DNA of 40,274 bases from a virus (IMGVR_UViG_3300023174_000327:1-40274), one strand, 5' to 3'; positions 30,595 to 38,309 are shown, counted from the stretch's first letter. The notes: generated by a model from the sequence alone, not told the origin. A program made the numbers and translations.

Positions 30595-33500
30595 ATGAGC
30601 GATAGCAGCGAAATAGCCCGAATACGTGGAAAAATTCTTAGAATAGAAGAAGAATTAACTGTTGATAATAACACCGCCAGTTTTTCTGGTGATGTTAATG
30701 TATCCGGTAATTTGTATGTTTCCAATAGCGTTGGAGTTGGCACAGTTAATCCAATATGGAAATTTACAGTAGAAAACAATAATTATTCTTCTGGCGAGCA
30801 GATTTTTAATGGGTTTAGGGCGTCTGATCAGTCTACGGGTGTTTTTATAGGTTATAGAGCCGATGGAACAACAGGAACTGGTGGCGTTGTTCGATCAGGC
30901 GGCAATACTCCACTTTACTTAGGAACTACTGGTACTCCGCAAGCCGTTACATTATTAAATGATGGAAAAATGGGGGTTGGAACAACCAATCCCGGTTATA
31001 AACTTGCAGTTGGAGGTTATAGTGATTTATATCCAGCTTGTTTTAAGATAGAAGAGTCTACACACGCTACATCCAGAAGGGCCACTATATCATTTGGCAA
31101 TAATTGGGAAATAGGCCAAGATTCTTCAGGAAATGGAATTAGAAACTTTTATTTTTATCAGGCTGGAGTTGGAATACCATTATTTATTGATACTGCTAAT
31201 AATATTGGTGTTGGAACAACAAATCCGGGCGCAAAATTAGATGTTAATGGATCTATAAAAATACCACTAGCTACCAATACTGATAATAGCAGCCCCGGTA
31301 TTATTTATGCTGCTAGCGATGACTTTTTATATGATGGATTATATTTGAATCATTATGGTATGGGATTTCATAGTCCAGTAAACACAGCAGGTGCTGGAGC
31401 ATATATATCTGGATATTATGGAATAGATTTATTTACAGCTGGAATAAACCGTTTAAGTATTGTTAATAACGGTAATGTTGGTATAGGCACAACAACACCA
31501 AATGCTAAATTAGATATTAATGGAACTACAAATATTAGCGGCAATTTATCTTTTGATACTACGAGAACCATTACTAAGCCTTCTGCACAAAGAATAGATT
31601 TTGCCGCTGGTTCTAGTTTTTGGTCCGGTATTCATTTTGCTACACAAGATGCAATAGTCGTCGGTGCATCAACAAATTATCCACGTACTTCTCAATTTTG
31701 GTCTTATGATAACGGAGGCACTAATCCAACTTATTTAAGTTATTATAATATAATAGGTAATTTAGTTAACGCTAACCCAAATTACCTTATTGGCTTAAAT
31801 GAAGGCACTGGAAGTTTTTCTATCATTACACAAGGTTCTGAAAGATTAAGAGTTGATAAAACTGGAAGTGTTGGAATAGGAGCATTTCCTCCAACTGCAA
31901 AAATAGAAACATATCAATATACAAATGATGGTACAGCAACTCCAATGCAAAAATGGTCACATGATCAAAACAATTGGATGTTAAGATTAGATCAAGTATG
32001 GCCTGCTGGTCTTGGAAGAATAGATTATGCATTTCGTATAAGAAATGGTAACACAACCGATATTGAAACGCTTTATTTTAGATCAAACGGCAGTGTTGGT
32101 GTTGGCGCTACAGATCCATCTGTTAAATTGGATGTTGATGGTGTTATTCGTGCAAGAAGGAATAATACCTCTACTGAAGGTGGAGAATTGCAGCTTTCTA
32201 GAGCTTTTGATAATGCTACAAAATGGTATATTGATGCTCAAGGATCTGGAGATTTATCAAATTTTAGAGTTTTTGATAATTCATCTTCTGTAGCATTACA
32301 GATTAATTCTCAAACAAGAAATATTGGATTGGGAGGAAATGTTAATTTTACTCCAACAGTGGCAGTGCATGTAAAAAATGCCAATTCTTCATATACAGAT
32401 CCAGAAAATAATAATCTTCCAACAGTTTTTGCCAGCAATACTAGCAATGCTTCTACTACATCGCACGCAATATTAGGTACAAGAGTAGGTGGAGCTAGCG
32501 GGGGTGATCCATTTGTATCATTTGATATTAATGGCGTTACTGGTTGGTCTATTGGAGTTGATAATAGTGATAACGACAAGTTTAAAATTGCTAATTCTTG
32601 GAATGATGTTGGAAGCGGAACAGACCTTACCATACAAACAAATGGCAATGTTGGTATTGGAACGACTAGTCCAAATGCTCGCTTACATGTATTAAATAAC
32701 GGCCCAGCGTTTAGCCTAGAGGGAACAGACCATGTATATATGCAATGGTATCCAGATGGAACTGCCGCTGGAAGAAAGGCTTATACAGGTTTTCCGGATT
32801 CAACGGCAAATTATTTCATAATTGCAAATGAAATAGCAACTAATGGCGACATTATTTTACAACCGGGGACCAATGCAGATGTAGGAATTAATACAACCAC
32901 TCCAGTAGCTGATTTAGATATAAATAATGGCGCTTTAGGCACTACAAGTGGTAATACGATAGAAGCATTAAGACTAACATCCACCGTCAGTAATGCTAGT
33001 CTTTTGAGATTTTATCATAGAAGATTTGCTAATGGTAGCGATTGGTTTACTGCCGCTACTAGAATTCAACAAAGTATTGATGGTCTTAATATGGGCTATA
33101 TTGAATTTAATGGCCCAACAAATGGTAGAGGTGGAATAATTATAGGCACAGATTATACTGGCGCTGGTTATCCTTTATATATTAATGATTCTTATACAAT
33201 AACGACAGCATATGGATTTTTGAATTCTGCTGGTAGTGTGGGTCTTCAACCATCTACCAACACTAATATATCTTTACGGGCTAGTAGTAGAATAGCTGCT
33301 ACTGAATTTAATGCAATATCTGATGCTAGAAATAAAGAAGTATTTTTTGATGTAGAAGTAGATTTAAAAGAAAAATTTAGAAGTATAAATGTCACTAATT
33401 TTATTCATAAAAATGAATTAGGATCTACAAAAAGTAAAGGTGTTATAGCGCAAGAAATAGAACAATTATTTCCTGATGCAGTATCTAAAACAACTGATTA

Positions 33501-33909
33501 TGTTTATGATATCTTTTGTTTGTGCAAAAATATAATTAAAGTTGATGACGAAAAATATAAAATAATAATTAATAAATTATCTGATTTGAAAAAAAATGAT
33601 GAAATAAAAATTTTTTATAAAGATTTATCTGATAATAAAAGCAAAGAAAAGTTTTTAACAATTGAAGAAATAGTAGACGAAAAAACATTTATTGTCAATA
33701 GTGGTGATGATATAAGTAATGAATGTGTTGTAGTGGGAAGAAAGGTTGATGATTTTAGAGTTGTAAATTATCAATATTTAAATTCTATTACTACTAAAAT
33801 GGTTCAGGAATTAATGGTAGAAAACGACTATTTAAAGAACAAACTTGAAGAAAAAGATAAACAAATACAAGATATTCTATTAAGATTAGCAACTTTGGAA
33901 AACAAATAA
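30595..33909 (+). CDS. tail fibre / structural protein with S74 intramolecular chaperone
   Basis: 1104 residues. The shaft carries about nine copies of a motif like NVGIGTTNPxAKLDVNG (for example near residues 42, 126, 203, 297, 424, 502 and 686), typical of trimeric beta-helical fibres. The C-terminal peptidase S74 domain starts at SDARNKEVFF, with Ser909 and Lys914 as the self-cleavage dyad, then GVIAQEIEQLFPDAV. It ends in a coiled coil (MVENDYLKNKLEEKDKQIQ). Between them lies an extra ~80-residue beta-rich insert (about 970-1050). The chaperone helps trimer assembly and is released by cleavage. Host receptor binding or a baseplate/collar role is likely. Preceded by an ACTATTTA motif. Confidence 0.93.
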   Translation: MSDSSEIARIRGKILRIEEELTVDNNTASFSGDVNVSGNLYVSNSVGVGTVNPIWKFTVENNNYSSGEQIFNGFRASDQSTGVFIGYRADGTTGTGGVVRSGGNTPLYLGTTGTPQAVTLLNDGKMGVGTTNPGYKLAVGGYSDLYPACFKIEESTHATSRRATISFGNNWEIGQDSSGNGIRNFYFYQAGVGIPLFIDTANNIGVGTTNPGAKLDVNGSIKIPLATNTDNSSPGIIYAASDDFLYDGLYLNHYGMGFHSPVNTAGAGAYISGYYGIDLFTAGINRLSIVNNGNVGIGTTTPNAKLDINGTTNISGNLSFDTTRTITKPSAQRIDFAAGSSFWSGIHFATQDAIVVGASTNYPRTSQFWSYDNGGTNPTYLSYYNIIGNLVNANPNYLIGLNEGTGSFSIITQGSERLRVDKTGSVGIGAFPPTAKIETYQYTNDGTATPMQKWSHDQNNWMLRLDQVWPAGLGRIDYAFRIRNGNTTDIETLYFRSNGSVGVGATDPSVKLDVDGVIRARRNNTSTEGGELQLSRAFDNATKWYIDAQGSGDLSNFRVFDNSSSVALQINSQTRNIGLGGNVNFTPTVAVHVKNANSSYTDPENNNLPTVFASNTSNASTTSHAILGTRVGGASGGDPFVSFDINGVTGWSIGVDNSDNDKFKIANSWNDVGSGTDLTIQTNGNVGIGTTSPNARLHVLNNGPAFSLEGTDHVYMQWYPDGTAAGRKAYTGFPDSTANYFIIANEIATNGDIILQPGTNADVGINTTTPVADLDINNGALGTTSGNTIEALRLTSTVSNASLLRFYHRRFANGSDWFTAATRIQQSIDGLNMGYIEFNGPTNGRGGIIIGTDYTGAGYPLYINDSYTITTAYGFLNSAGSVGLQPSTNTNISLRASSRIAATEFNAISDARNKEVFFDVEVDLKEKFRSINVTNFIHKNELGSTKSKGVIAQEIEQLFPDAVSKTTDYVYDIFCLCKNIIKVDDEKYKIIINKLSDLKKNDEIKIFYKDLSDNKSKEKFLTIEEIVDEKTFIVNSGDDISNECVVVGRKVDDFRVVNYQYLNSITTKMVQELMVENDYLKNKLEEKDKQIQDILLRLATLENK

Positions 33910-33910
33910 G

Positions 33911-34555
33911 ATGATAAGACTTAAAATAAAAATTATTTCATATGATGAAAATACCTTACCGGGTGGTATTGGCGACAATACTGATCCCGATTCATTAGAT
34001 CAAGATGAATTACACAAGGGAGCCGGTGATGAAATGGAACATACTAATGATCCAGAGAAAGCTATAGAAATATCTACAGATCATTTAACTGGCAATCCCC
34101 ATTACTATTCAGATTTAGAAAAATCTGGTATGCCAGCAGAGCCTAAACTTCCTTCATATAAGAAAAATAAACTTAGCGATTATTGGAGAAAACGCGCCAA
34201 AAGAAGAGCAATCAACGCAAAGCGTACTTGGCCTAATGGTAAAGATCGCAAATGGGCTTTGGAAGAACAGGAAAGATCACAAAAGATTAATGAAAAAGTA
34301 AAAAGTATATTTGAAAAAGAGTTTGAAATTACCGAAGAACTTTCCTCTACAATAGAAGAATTTTTAAAAAAAGCAAAGAAAAATAGAGAATTTAAAATTA
34401 AAACTTTTGATGGAAAGAAAAGAAAAAAACCCAGTGGCCCACAATCTCCACCAAAATCCGGTGAGGGAATAGCGGGAAGAATTAGTAAGGCAGCTAAAAA
34501 AGGACCAGTGGTTGCACCGGGAGCAGGTTTTGGTGGACCGGGAATTGGAGAATAA
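33911..34555 (+). CDS. DUF5661-like structural-region protein, 214 aa
   Basis: The N-terminal basic strand MIRLKIKII parallels that of the 29155 gene. The central MEHTNDPEKAIEISTDHLTG plus NPHYYSDLEK matches DUF5661 (a small helical domain of phages and giant viruses). The rest is basic and low complexity, ending in Gly/Pro-rich repeats. Immediately follows the fibre gene, so it is probably virion-associated. No activity predicted. Confidence 0.75.
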   Translation: MIRLKIKIISYDENTLPGGIGDNTDPDSLDQDELHKGAGDEMEHTNDPEKAIEISTDHLTGNPHYYSDLEKSGMPAEPKLPSYKKNKLSDYWRKRAKRRAINAKRTWPNGKDRKWALEEQERSQKINEKVKSIFEKEFEITEELSSTIEEFLKKAKKNREFKIKTFDGKKRKKPSGPQSPPKSGEGIAGRISKAAKKGPVVAPGAGFGGPGIGE

Positions 34556-34558
34556 AAT

Positions 34559-34894
34559 ATGAAAATCGCTAAAGAAAAATTAATGCAGATAATAAAAGAA
34601 GAAATAACTTTTGTAGCTTCACAGCCAACATTACCAGCAACTACAGGAATCGCTTCATACCCAATTCCAGCACCAATGCCAGACAGTATTGATCCAGATG
34701 GTTATGAAGGACGCATGGCAAAAACAAATCTTTTTAAGATGGAAGAATATGCACGCAGCCTTCAAGGAATGATTGCAGACAATGAAAATCTTGAACCATG
34801 GGTACAAGAGAAAATAGCTGTTGCAGCATCAATGATTGAAAGTGTTGCACATTATATGCAATACGATAAATCTCATCCACAATCTGGTGAATAA
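34559..34894 (+). CDS. leader-bearing protein with helical DUF-like domain, 111 aa
   Basis: The start MKIAKEKLMQIIKEEITFV is a copy of the shared leader (Tyr replaced by Lys, Leu-Lys-Gln changed to Leu-Met-Gln). After a Pro-rich linker (AAT-like, PIPAPMPDSIDPDG) comes a helical domain, KMEEYARSLQGMIADNENLE, followed by PWVQEKIAVAASMIESVAHYM, which I recall from many phage proteins. The leader plus linker plus domain order is typical of the set. It lies in the virion block after the fibre. Probable virion protein by context. Confidence 0.8.
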   Translation: MKIAKEKLMQIIKEEITFVASQPTLPATTGIASYPIPAPMPDSIDPDGYEGRMAKTNLFKMEEYARSLQGMIADNENLEPWVQEKIAVAASMIESVAHYMQYDKSHPQSGE

Positions 34895-34895
34895 A

Positions 34896-35498
34896 ATGGA
34901 TAAGTTTTATTCCTCTTGGAAATCTTTTTTGCATGAAAGAGAAATACGCGGCATCAAGGACACTTCAAAAATAACTTCCTTGTGCGTATTTGATTTTGAT
35001 GGTACATTGTTCAAAAGTCCCGAGAAACCAGACGACGAAGGTAATAATTGGTGGTTGTTTGCTAAAAGCCTTGATGAACCAGCAGCACCACATATTCCCG
35101 GTAAGGAATGGTGGTATAATAAAACCGTTGATTTAGCTTTAAATAAAATTAAAGATCCAAGTGCTTATTGTATTATGTTAACAGGTAGAAGCGACAGATT
35201 CCTTAATAAAAGAATCAATGAATTACTTTTACAAAGAAAAATGATGTTTGATGAAGTTGGCTTGAATGATTCCGGCGAAGAATCAGAAAATTTTAAAATT
35301 GCACGTATCAGAGAAATATTAAAATCTCTTCCTAATATTCAAAAATTAGAAATGTGGGAAGATCAAAAAGATTTAGCAGATAAATATTCACAAGAATTTT
35401 CTAAAGATAAATTCAAATTTGTTGTTCATATTGTCGATGATGGATATTCTAAATCCGATAGCGGACAAACAAAATTAAAGATTAAAATCAAGTCTTAA
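34896..35498 (+). CDS. HAD-superfamily protein (HAD-SAK-like), 200 aa
   Basis: Start placed at ATG 34896, 1 base after the preceding stop. The HAD nucleophile motif is VFDFDGTLF, then CIMLTGRSDRF (motif 2) and MWEDQKDLADKY (acidic motif near the end), with a FKSPEKP insertion typical of the Swiss-army-knife RNA-repair-linked HAD proteins. The N-terminus DKFYSSWKSFLHERE is an amphipathic leader-like helix. Likely a phosphatase acting on nucleic-acid ends or another phosphate ester. Substrate unknown. Confidence 0.75.
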   Translation: MDKFYSSWKSFLHEREIRGIKDTSKITSLCVFDFDGTLFKSPEKPDDEGNNWWLFAKSLDEPAAPHIPGKEWWYNKTVDLALNKIKDPSAYCIMLTGRSDRFLNKRINELLLQRKMMFDEVGLNDSGEESENFKIARIREILKSLPNIQKLEMWEDQKDLADKYSQEFSKDKFKFVVHIVDDGYSKSDSGQTKLKIKIKS

Positions 35499-35516
35499 CA
35501 AGAATTATTTGTAGTT

Positions 35517-35545
35517 GTAGTATCTTTCGATGTAACTGATACTAC
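35517..35545 (+). repeat. 8-bp inverted repeat in the gap after 35498
   Basis: GTAGTATC (35517-35524) and GATACTAC (35538-35545), with a 13-nt loop. No T-tract, so a regulatory or mRNA-end role is uncertain. TCAAGGAGCTAA provides the ribosome site before ATG 35574. Confidence 0.6.
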
Positions 35546-35573
35546 TTAGAATATTTTCAAGGAGCTAAATAAT

Positions 35574-35846
35574 ATGTGTATGATCTGTAAGGGTTTAGAA
35601 CGCGGCAAATTCACACCAGAAGACGCTAGAGATAAGCTAGAAGAATTTGTTGATTTAGACCTTTTAGATGAAGATCATCAAGAAGAAGTTGAAATGCTTA
35701 TTGCAGAAGTTGAAGAAGAAGAATATTATTGGTCTACTGCTAAAAAAGATGCTAGAAGAACTCTTGAAGATGATTATGACTATGGCTATGATGAAGAGCC
35801 AGAGCAAGACCCGTTTTCAGACGAAGAACCATACGAAGAAGACTAA
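35574..35846 (+). CDS. hypothetical acidic protein, 90 aa
   Basis: A Cys-containing start (MCMICKGLERG) resembling a small zinc-hook beginning, then helical and increasingly acidic, with a tail of Asp/Glu/Tyr (DDYDYGYDEEPEQ). Unrecognised. GGAGC precedes ATG 35574. It precedes the Ate1-like gene by 8 bases. Confidence 0.65.
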   Translation: MCMICKGLERGKFTPEDARDKLEEFVDLDLLDEDHQEEVEMLIAEVEEEEYYWSTAKKDARRTLEDDYDYGYDEEPEQDPFSDEEPYEED

Positions 35847-35854
35847 TTATATGT

Positions 35855-36547
35855 ATGAGGTTTATTTGTGACCATACATATGGATTCGGCAAAATGCGGA
35901 ATCAGAACATTATATATGTTCCGTTTGGAGTAATGCTGGAACCAAATGAATATAAAGAATATCTAGAGCAAGGCTGGTATCCAGCAACAAACGATATATG
36001 GTTTCAAACGCGCAGCACACGAATAAACTTAGATTTCTACAAACCAACAAAAACAGTATTGCGTCTGGCAAAAAAAGTTAAATACTTTCCAGACGTAAAC
36101 ATGACTCCAGCTAAACGCGAAAGATTAGCGAGAATTTATGACAAATATATCGCACATAAAGGCTATAGTGATGATATGTCAATTGATGATATTATCACTA
36201 ATAGTCACGGGCATATCTACTATGTATATAATAATGAAATCGTTGCATTCGCGTTTCACAAAGTTATTGAAAATGCTTACCTTGGCATAGAATTTGCGTG
36301 GGATTATGGCGAGCCAAAGCTTTCTCTAGGTCATGTCAATGTATATTACAATTCTCTTTTTGCACGCTTCAAACGTTGTAAATATATTTATCTATCTTCT
36401 GGATATGAAAGTTGTTCCATTTATAAAAGCCAATATCCGGGGTTTGAATGGTGGAAAGGATATGAATGGTCAAACGATGTTGAGTCATATAAAGATTTAT
36501 GTCTCCGCGATGATCAAATAAAAATAGATGCTGGAGATTTAATATAA
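35855..36547 (+). CDS. Ate1/Bpt-like aminoacyl-tRNA-protein transferase (GNAT fold)
   Basis: 230 residues resembling bacterial Bpt / eukaryotic Ate1. LEPNEYKEYLEQGWYPATND and FQTRSTRINLDFY correspond to the N-terminal LxPxExxxLLxxGWRRxG region (its Cys pair is missing). The C-terminal YIYLSSGYESCSIYKSQYPG then GFEWWKGYEW corresponds to the YxYLGYWIxxCxxMxYKxxFxPxE stretch. These enzymes attach an amino acid from charged tRNA to N-termini, creating degrons. Whether it is an active transferase is not known. It may be a GNAT acetyltransferase instead. Together with the phage ClpP-like protease it could form a phage N-degron route. Confidence 0.6.
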   Translation: MRFICDHTYGFGKMRNQNIIYVPFGVMLEPNEYKEYLEQGWYPATNDIWFQTRSTRINLDFYKPTKTVLRLAKKVKYFPDVNMTPAKRERLARIYDKYIAHKGYSDDMSIDDIITNSHGHIYYVYNNEIVAFAFHKVIENAYLGIEFAWDYGEPKLSLGHVNVYYNSLFARFKRCKYIYLSSGYESCSIYKSQYPGFEWWKGYEWSNDVESYKDLCLRDDQIKIDAGDLI

Positions 36548-36552
36548 AGTTG

Positions 36553-36580
36553 TTAACATCAGCCAAGTTTCTGTTACAAT
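36553..36580 (+). promoter_or_regulatory. sigma70-like promoter for purA
   Basis: TTAACA (36553-36558), 16-base spacer, TACAAT (36575-36580) with TTCTGT upstream (TG extended). The upstream part GTTAACATCAGCC is repeated exactly at 37940-37952. TTTTGGAGGAAAA precedes ATG 36604. Confidence 0.7.
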
Positions 36581-36603
36581 CAGCCACATCTTTTGGAGGA
36601 AAA

Positions 36604-37599
36604 ATGATTGAATATGCAGACGTTATTGTTGATTTAGCATATGGCGATAGTGGTAAAGGAAAAGTAACACATATCTTAACTAAGAACGGCGATTATACGC
36701 ATTGTATTAGATACAATGGATCAAATAACGCTGGTCATACAATCTATCATGAAGGTAAAAAGATTGTAACACATTCAATTCCTACGGGAGTTGTACATGG
36801 CATCAAGTCTATCATTGGTCCCGGCTGTGTAATGAATGTTAAGCAATTTTTTAATGAATTAAAGGAATTGCAAGATGCTGGCATAAAGACTGATGGTCTT
36901 GTTTACGTTGCAAAGAATGTTAATATAATCACCGAAGAGCACTTGCAAGAGGATAGACAGGATGCTAAAATAGGTACAACTAAGCGAGGCAACGGCCCAG
37001 CATATCGTGATAAATATAATAGAAAAGGAATTCGTGCAGAGCAAATTCCTGAACTGAAAAACTATTTAATAGACCTATATGAAGAACTTCATTCAGAAAA
37101 TACCCCATGCCGCATTCTATTTGAAGGTGCTCAAGGTTTTGGTCTTGACATTGATTGGGGCGATTATCCTTTCGTTACTAGCTCCACTTGTACTGTTGGC
37201 GCTGCTGTTGCTAACGGTGTTCCTCCAAGCAAAATTAGGAATGTTTGGGGGATAACTAAAGTTTATGAAACATATGTAGGTGGCAAAAAGTTTGAACCAG
37301 ACGATCCAATCTTTGGTAAGATACGTGAACTTGGTGGAGAGTACGGAGCAACAACTGGCCGACCAAGACAATGCAATTGGATTAATACCTCTTTGTTACG
37401 TAAGGCAGCAAAGATTAATGGCGTAAATAAAGTTGTATTTAATAAGGCCGATATCCTTAGAATGGTAGATGCTTGGAAGGCATATGATTTAAATGGTAAT
37501 CTTATCACTTTCCAAGATGAAGAACTTATGAAATCTTGGATGCAAGAATTGTTGCCAAATATAGAAATATATTGGAGTGATAGCCCAGATAGGATATAA
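36604..37599 (+). CDS. purA: adenylosuccinate synthetase, short archaeal-like form
   Basis: 331 residues; I place the start at ATG 36604 with GGAGGAAAA, not 36550. Motifs: P-loop-like LAYGDSGKGKV (Asp15 aligns with catalytic Asp13 of E. coli), NNAGHTIYH (catalytic His45), GTTKRGNGPAYRDK, FEGAQGFGLDIDWG, and GATTGRPRQCNW. Glu14 of the bacterial GDEGKGK is Ser16. Length matches archaeal PurA and the phage PurZ group rather than bacterial PurA (about 430). PurZ proteins, from memory, carry GSTGKG with Ser replacing this Asp; the Asp here argues for IMP as substrate. It makes adenylosuccinate (then AMP by host PurB). Preceded by a strong promoter. Confidence 0.9.
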   Translation: MIEYADVIVDLAYGDSGKGKVTHILTKNGDYTHCIRYNGSNNAGHTIYHEGKKIVTHSIPTGVVHGIKSIIGPGCVMNVKQFFNELKELQDAGIKTDGLVYVAKNVNIITEEHLQEDRQDAKIGTTKRGNGPAYRDKYNRKGIRAEQIPELKNYLIDLYEELHSENTPCRILFEGAQGFGLDIDWGDYPFVTSSTCTVGAAVANGVPPSKIRNVWGITKVYETYVGGKKFEPDDPIFGKIRELGGEYGATTGRPRQCNWINTSLLRKAAKINGVNKVVFNKADILRMVDAWKAYDLNGNLITFQDEELMKSWMQELLPNIEIYWSDSPDRI

Positions 37600-37600
37600 T

Positions 37601-37930
37601 ATGGATAATAAATTTTTTAATTTTCAAGTTTTTATTAATGATGATGTATCTACAAGTTTAATTTTTAAACCATGCTATAAGTATAAAATTAACGATCCAC
37701 TATTGAACCTAGAACCAAAATTTAGGTATGGTAGAGTTGTTATGTCAGGTACATCTATTGATGATCCAACAGAAGAAATGTATTATATGGTTTCATGGGA
37801 TGATAATACTTTTGATGGGCCATACAATCAAAAACAAATGGATGATTTTAGATTAAATAAAATTAAATATCATAATGAAAAGCTTAAATTAATAAAATCT
37901 AGCTACACCCATGAAGATAAAATGAACTAA
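37601..37930 (+). CDS. small beta-rich hypothetical protein, 109 aa
   Basis: Start at ATG 37601 with TAGGA 6 bases upstream, overlapping nothing. The sequence includes KFRYGRVVMSGTSIDDP and MYYMVSWDDNTFDGPYNQKQM, an SH3/Tudor-like strand order (RVxxSG...YxVxWDDxT). A short Lys-rich tail follows. One of the small barrel-like proteins in this end of the window. Unknown function. Confidence 0.65.
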   Translation: MDNKFFNFQVFINDDVSTSLIFKPCYKYKINDPLLNLEPKFRYGRVVMSGTSIDDPTEEMYYMVSWDDNTFDGPYNQKQMDDFRLNKIKYHNEKLKLIKSSYTHEDKMN

Positions 37931-37940
37931 AAGATTGTAG

Positions 37941-37969
37941 TTAACATCAGCCGTAGCATGTAGTAAAGT
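37941..37969 (+). promoter_or_regulatory. sigma70-like promoter for 38016
   Basis: TTAACA (37941-37946), 17-base spacer, TAAAGT (37964-37969). The -35 and following bases form GTTAACATCAGCC, identical to the purA promoter. AAAAAGGAGAAAC serves ATG 38016. Confidence 0.65.
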
Positions 37970-38015
37970 AGTGAAACTAACCCTGAGACAACAGGATCTT
38001 AAAAAGGAGAAACAA

Positions 38016-38309
38016 ATGTCAAACCGTACCTCAACCGTATCAACCCGTCGTTCCGCAAAGAGCAACACCGCCCGTCGTTCTGCAAAGAAGGTATTCGATG
38101 CAAAGACAGGAGTTTATGAAAACAGCCATGAAGTAACTGGTTATGGTGTTCAAATCCGTCGCGGCGATACTCGTCACGGTGGAGAAAGCTTCGTAAAGAT
38201 TTATGGTCGTGGTTCTGAATCTGATACCGTAACTCTTTCTCTCCGTGAAGCACGTTCACTCAAGGCGTTCCTTGACCGTGAACTTACTATGCTTGCTCGC
38301 GCAGAATAG
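38016..38309 (+). CDS. basic Ser/Arg-rich small protein, 97 aa
   Basis: Start at ATG 38016 (AAGGAG 7 bases upstream) rather than 37971. The first ~30 residues are Ser/Thr/Arg/Lys-rich (STRRSAKSNTARRSAKK), suited to nucleic-acid binding, then a beta-rich part GYGVQIRRGDTRHGGESFVK and a helix LREARSLKAFLDREL. It has a strong ribosome site and its own promoter and terminator, and more GC at third positions by eye than its neighbours. Probably well expressed. Candidate DNA-coating protein, function unproven. Confidence 0.7.
   Translation: MSNRTSTVSTRRSAKSNTARRSAKKVFDAKTGVYENSHEVTGYGVQIRRGDTRHGGESFVKIYGRGSESDTVTLSLREARSLKAFLDRELTMLARAE

Noticed and set aside
32310-32648. Minus-strand open frame within the fibre gene
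   Set aside because: It is a shadow of the repetitive fibre coding sequence, with low-complexity hydrophobic composition.
36604-37599. Calling the purA gene a confirmed PurZ and the genome Z-containing
   Set aside because: The catalytic Asp is retained (GDSGKG), and no DatZ-, MazZ- or DpoZ-like gene is seen in this window. Kept as a hypothesis to test.
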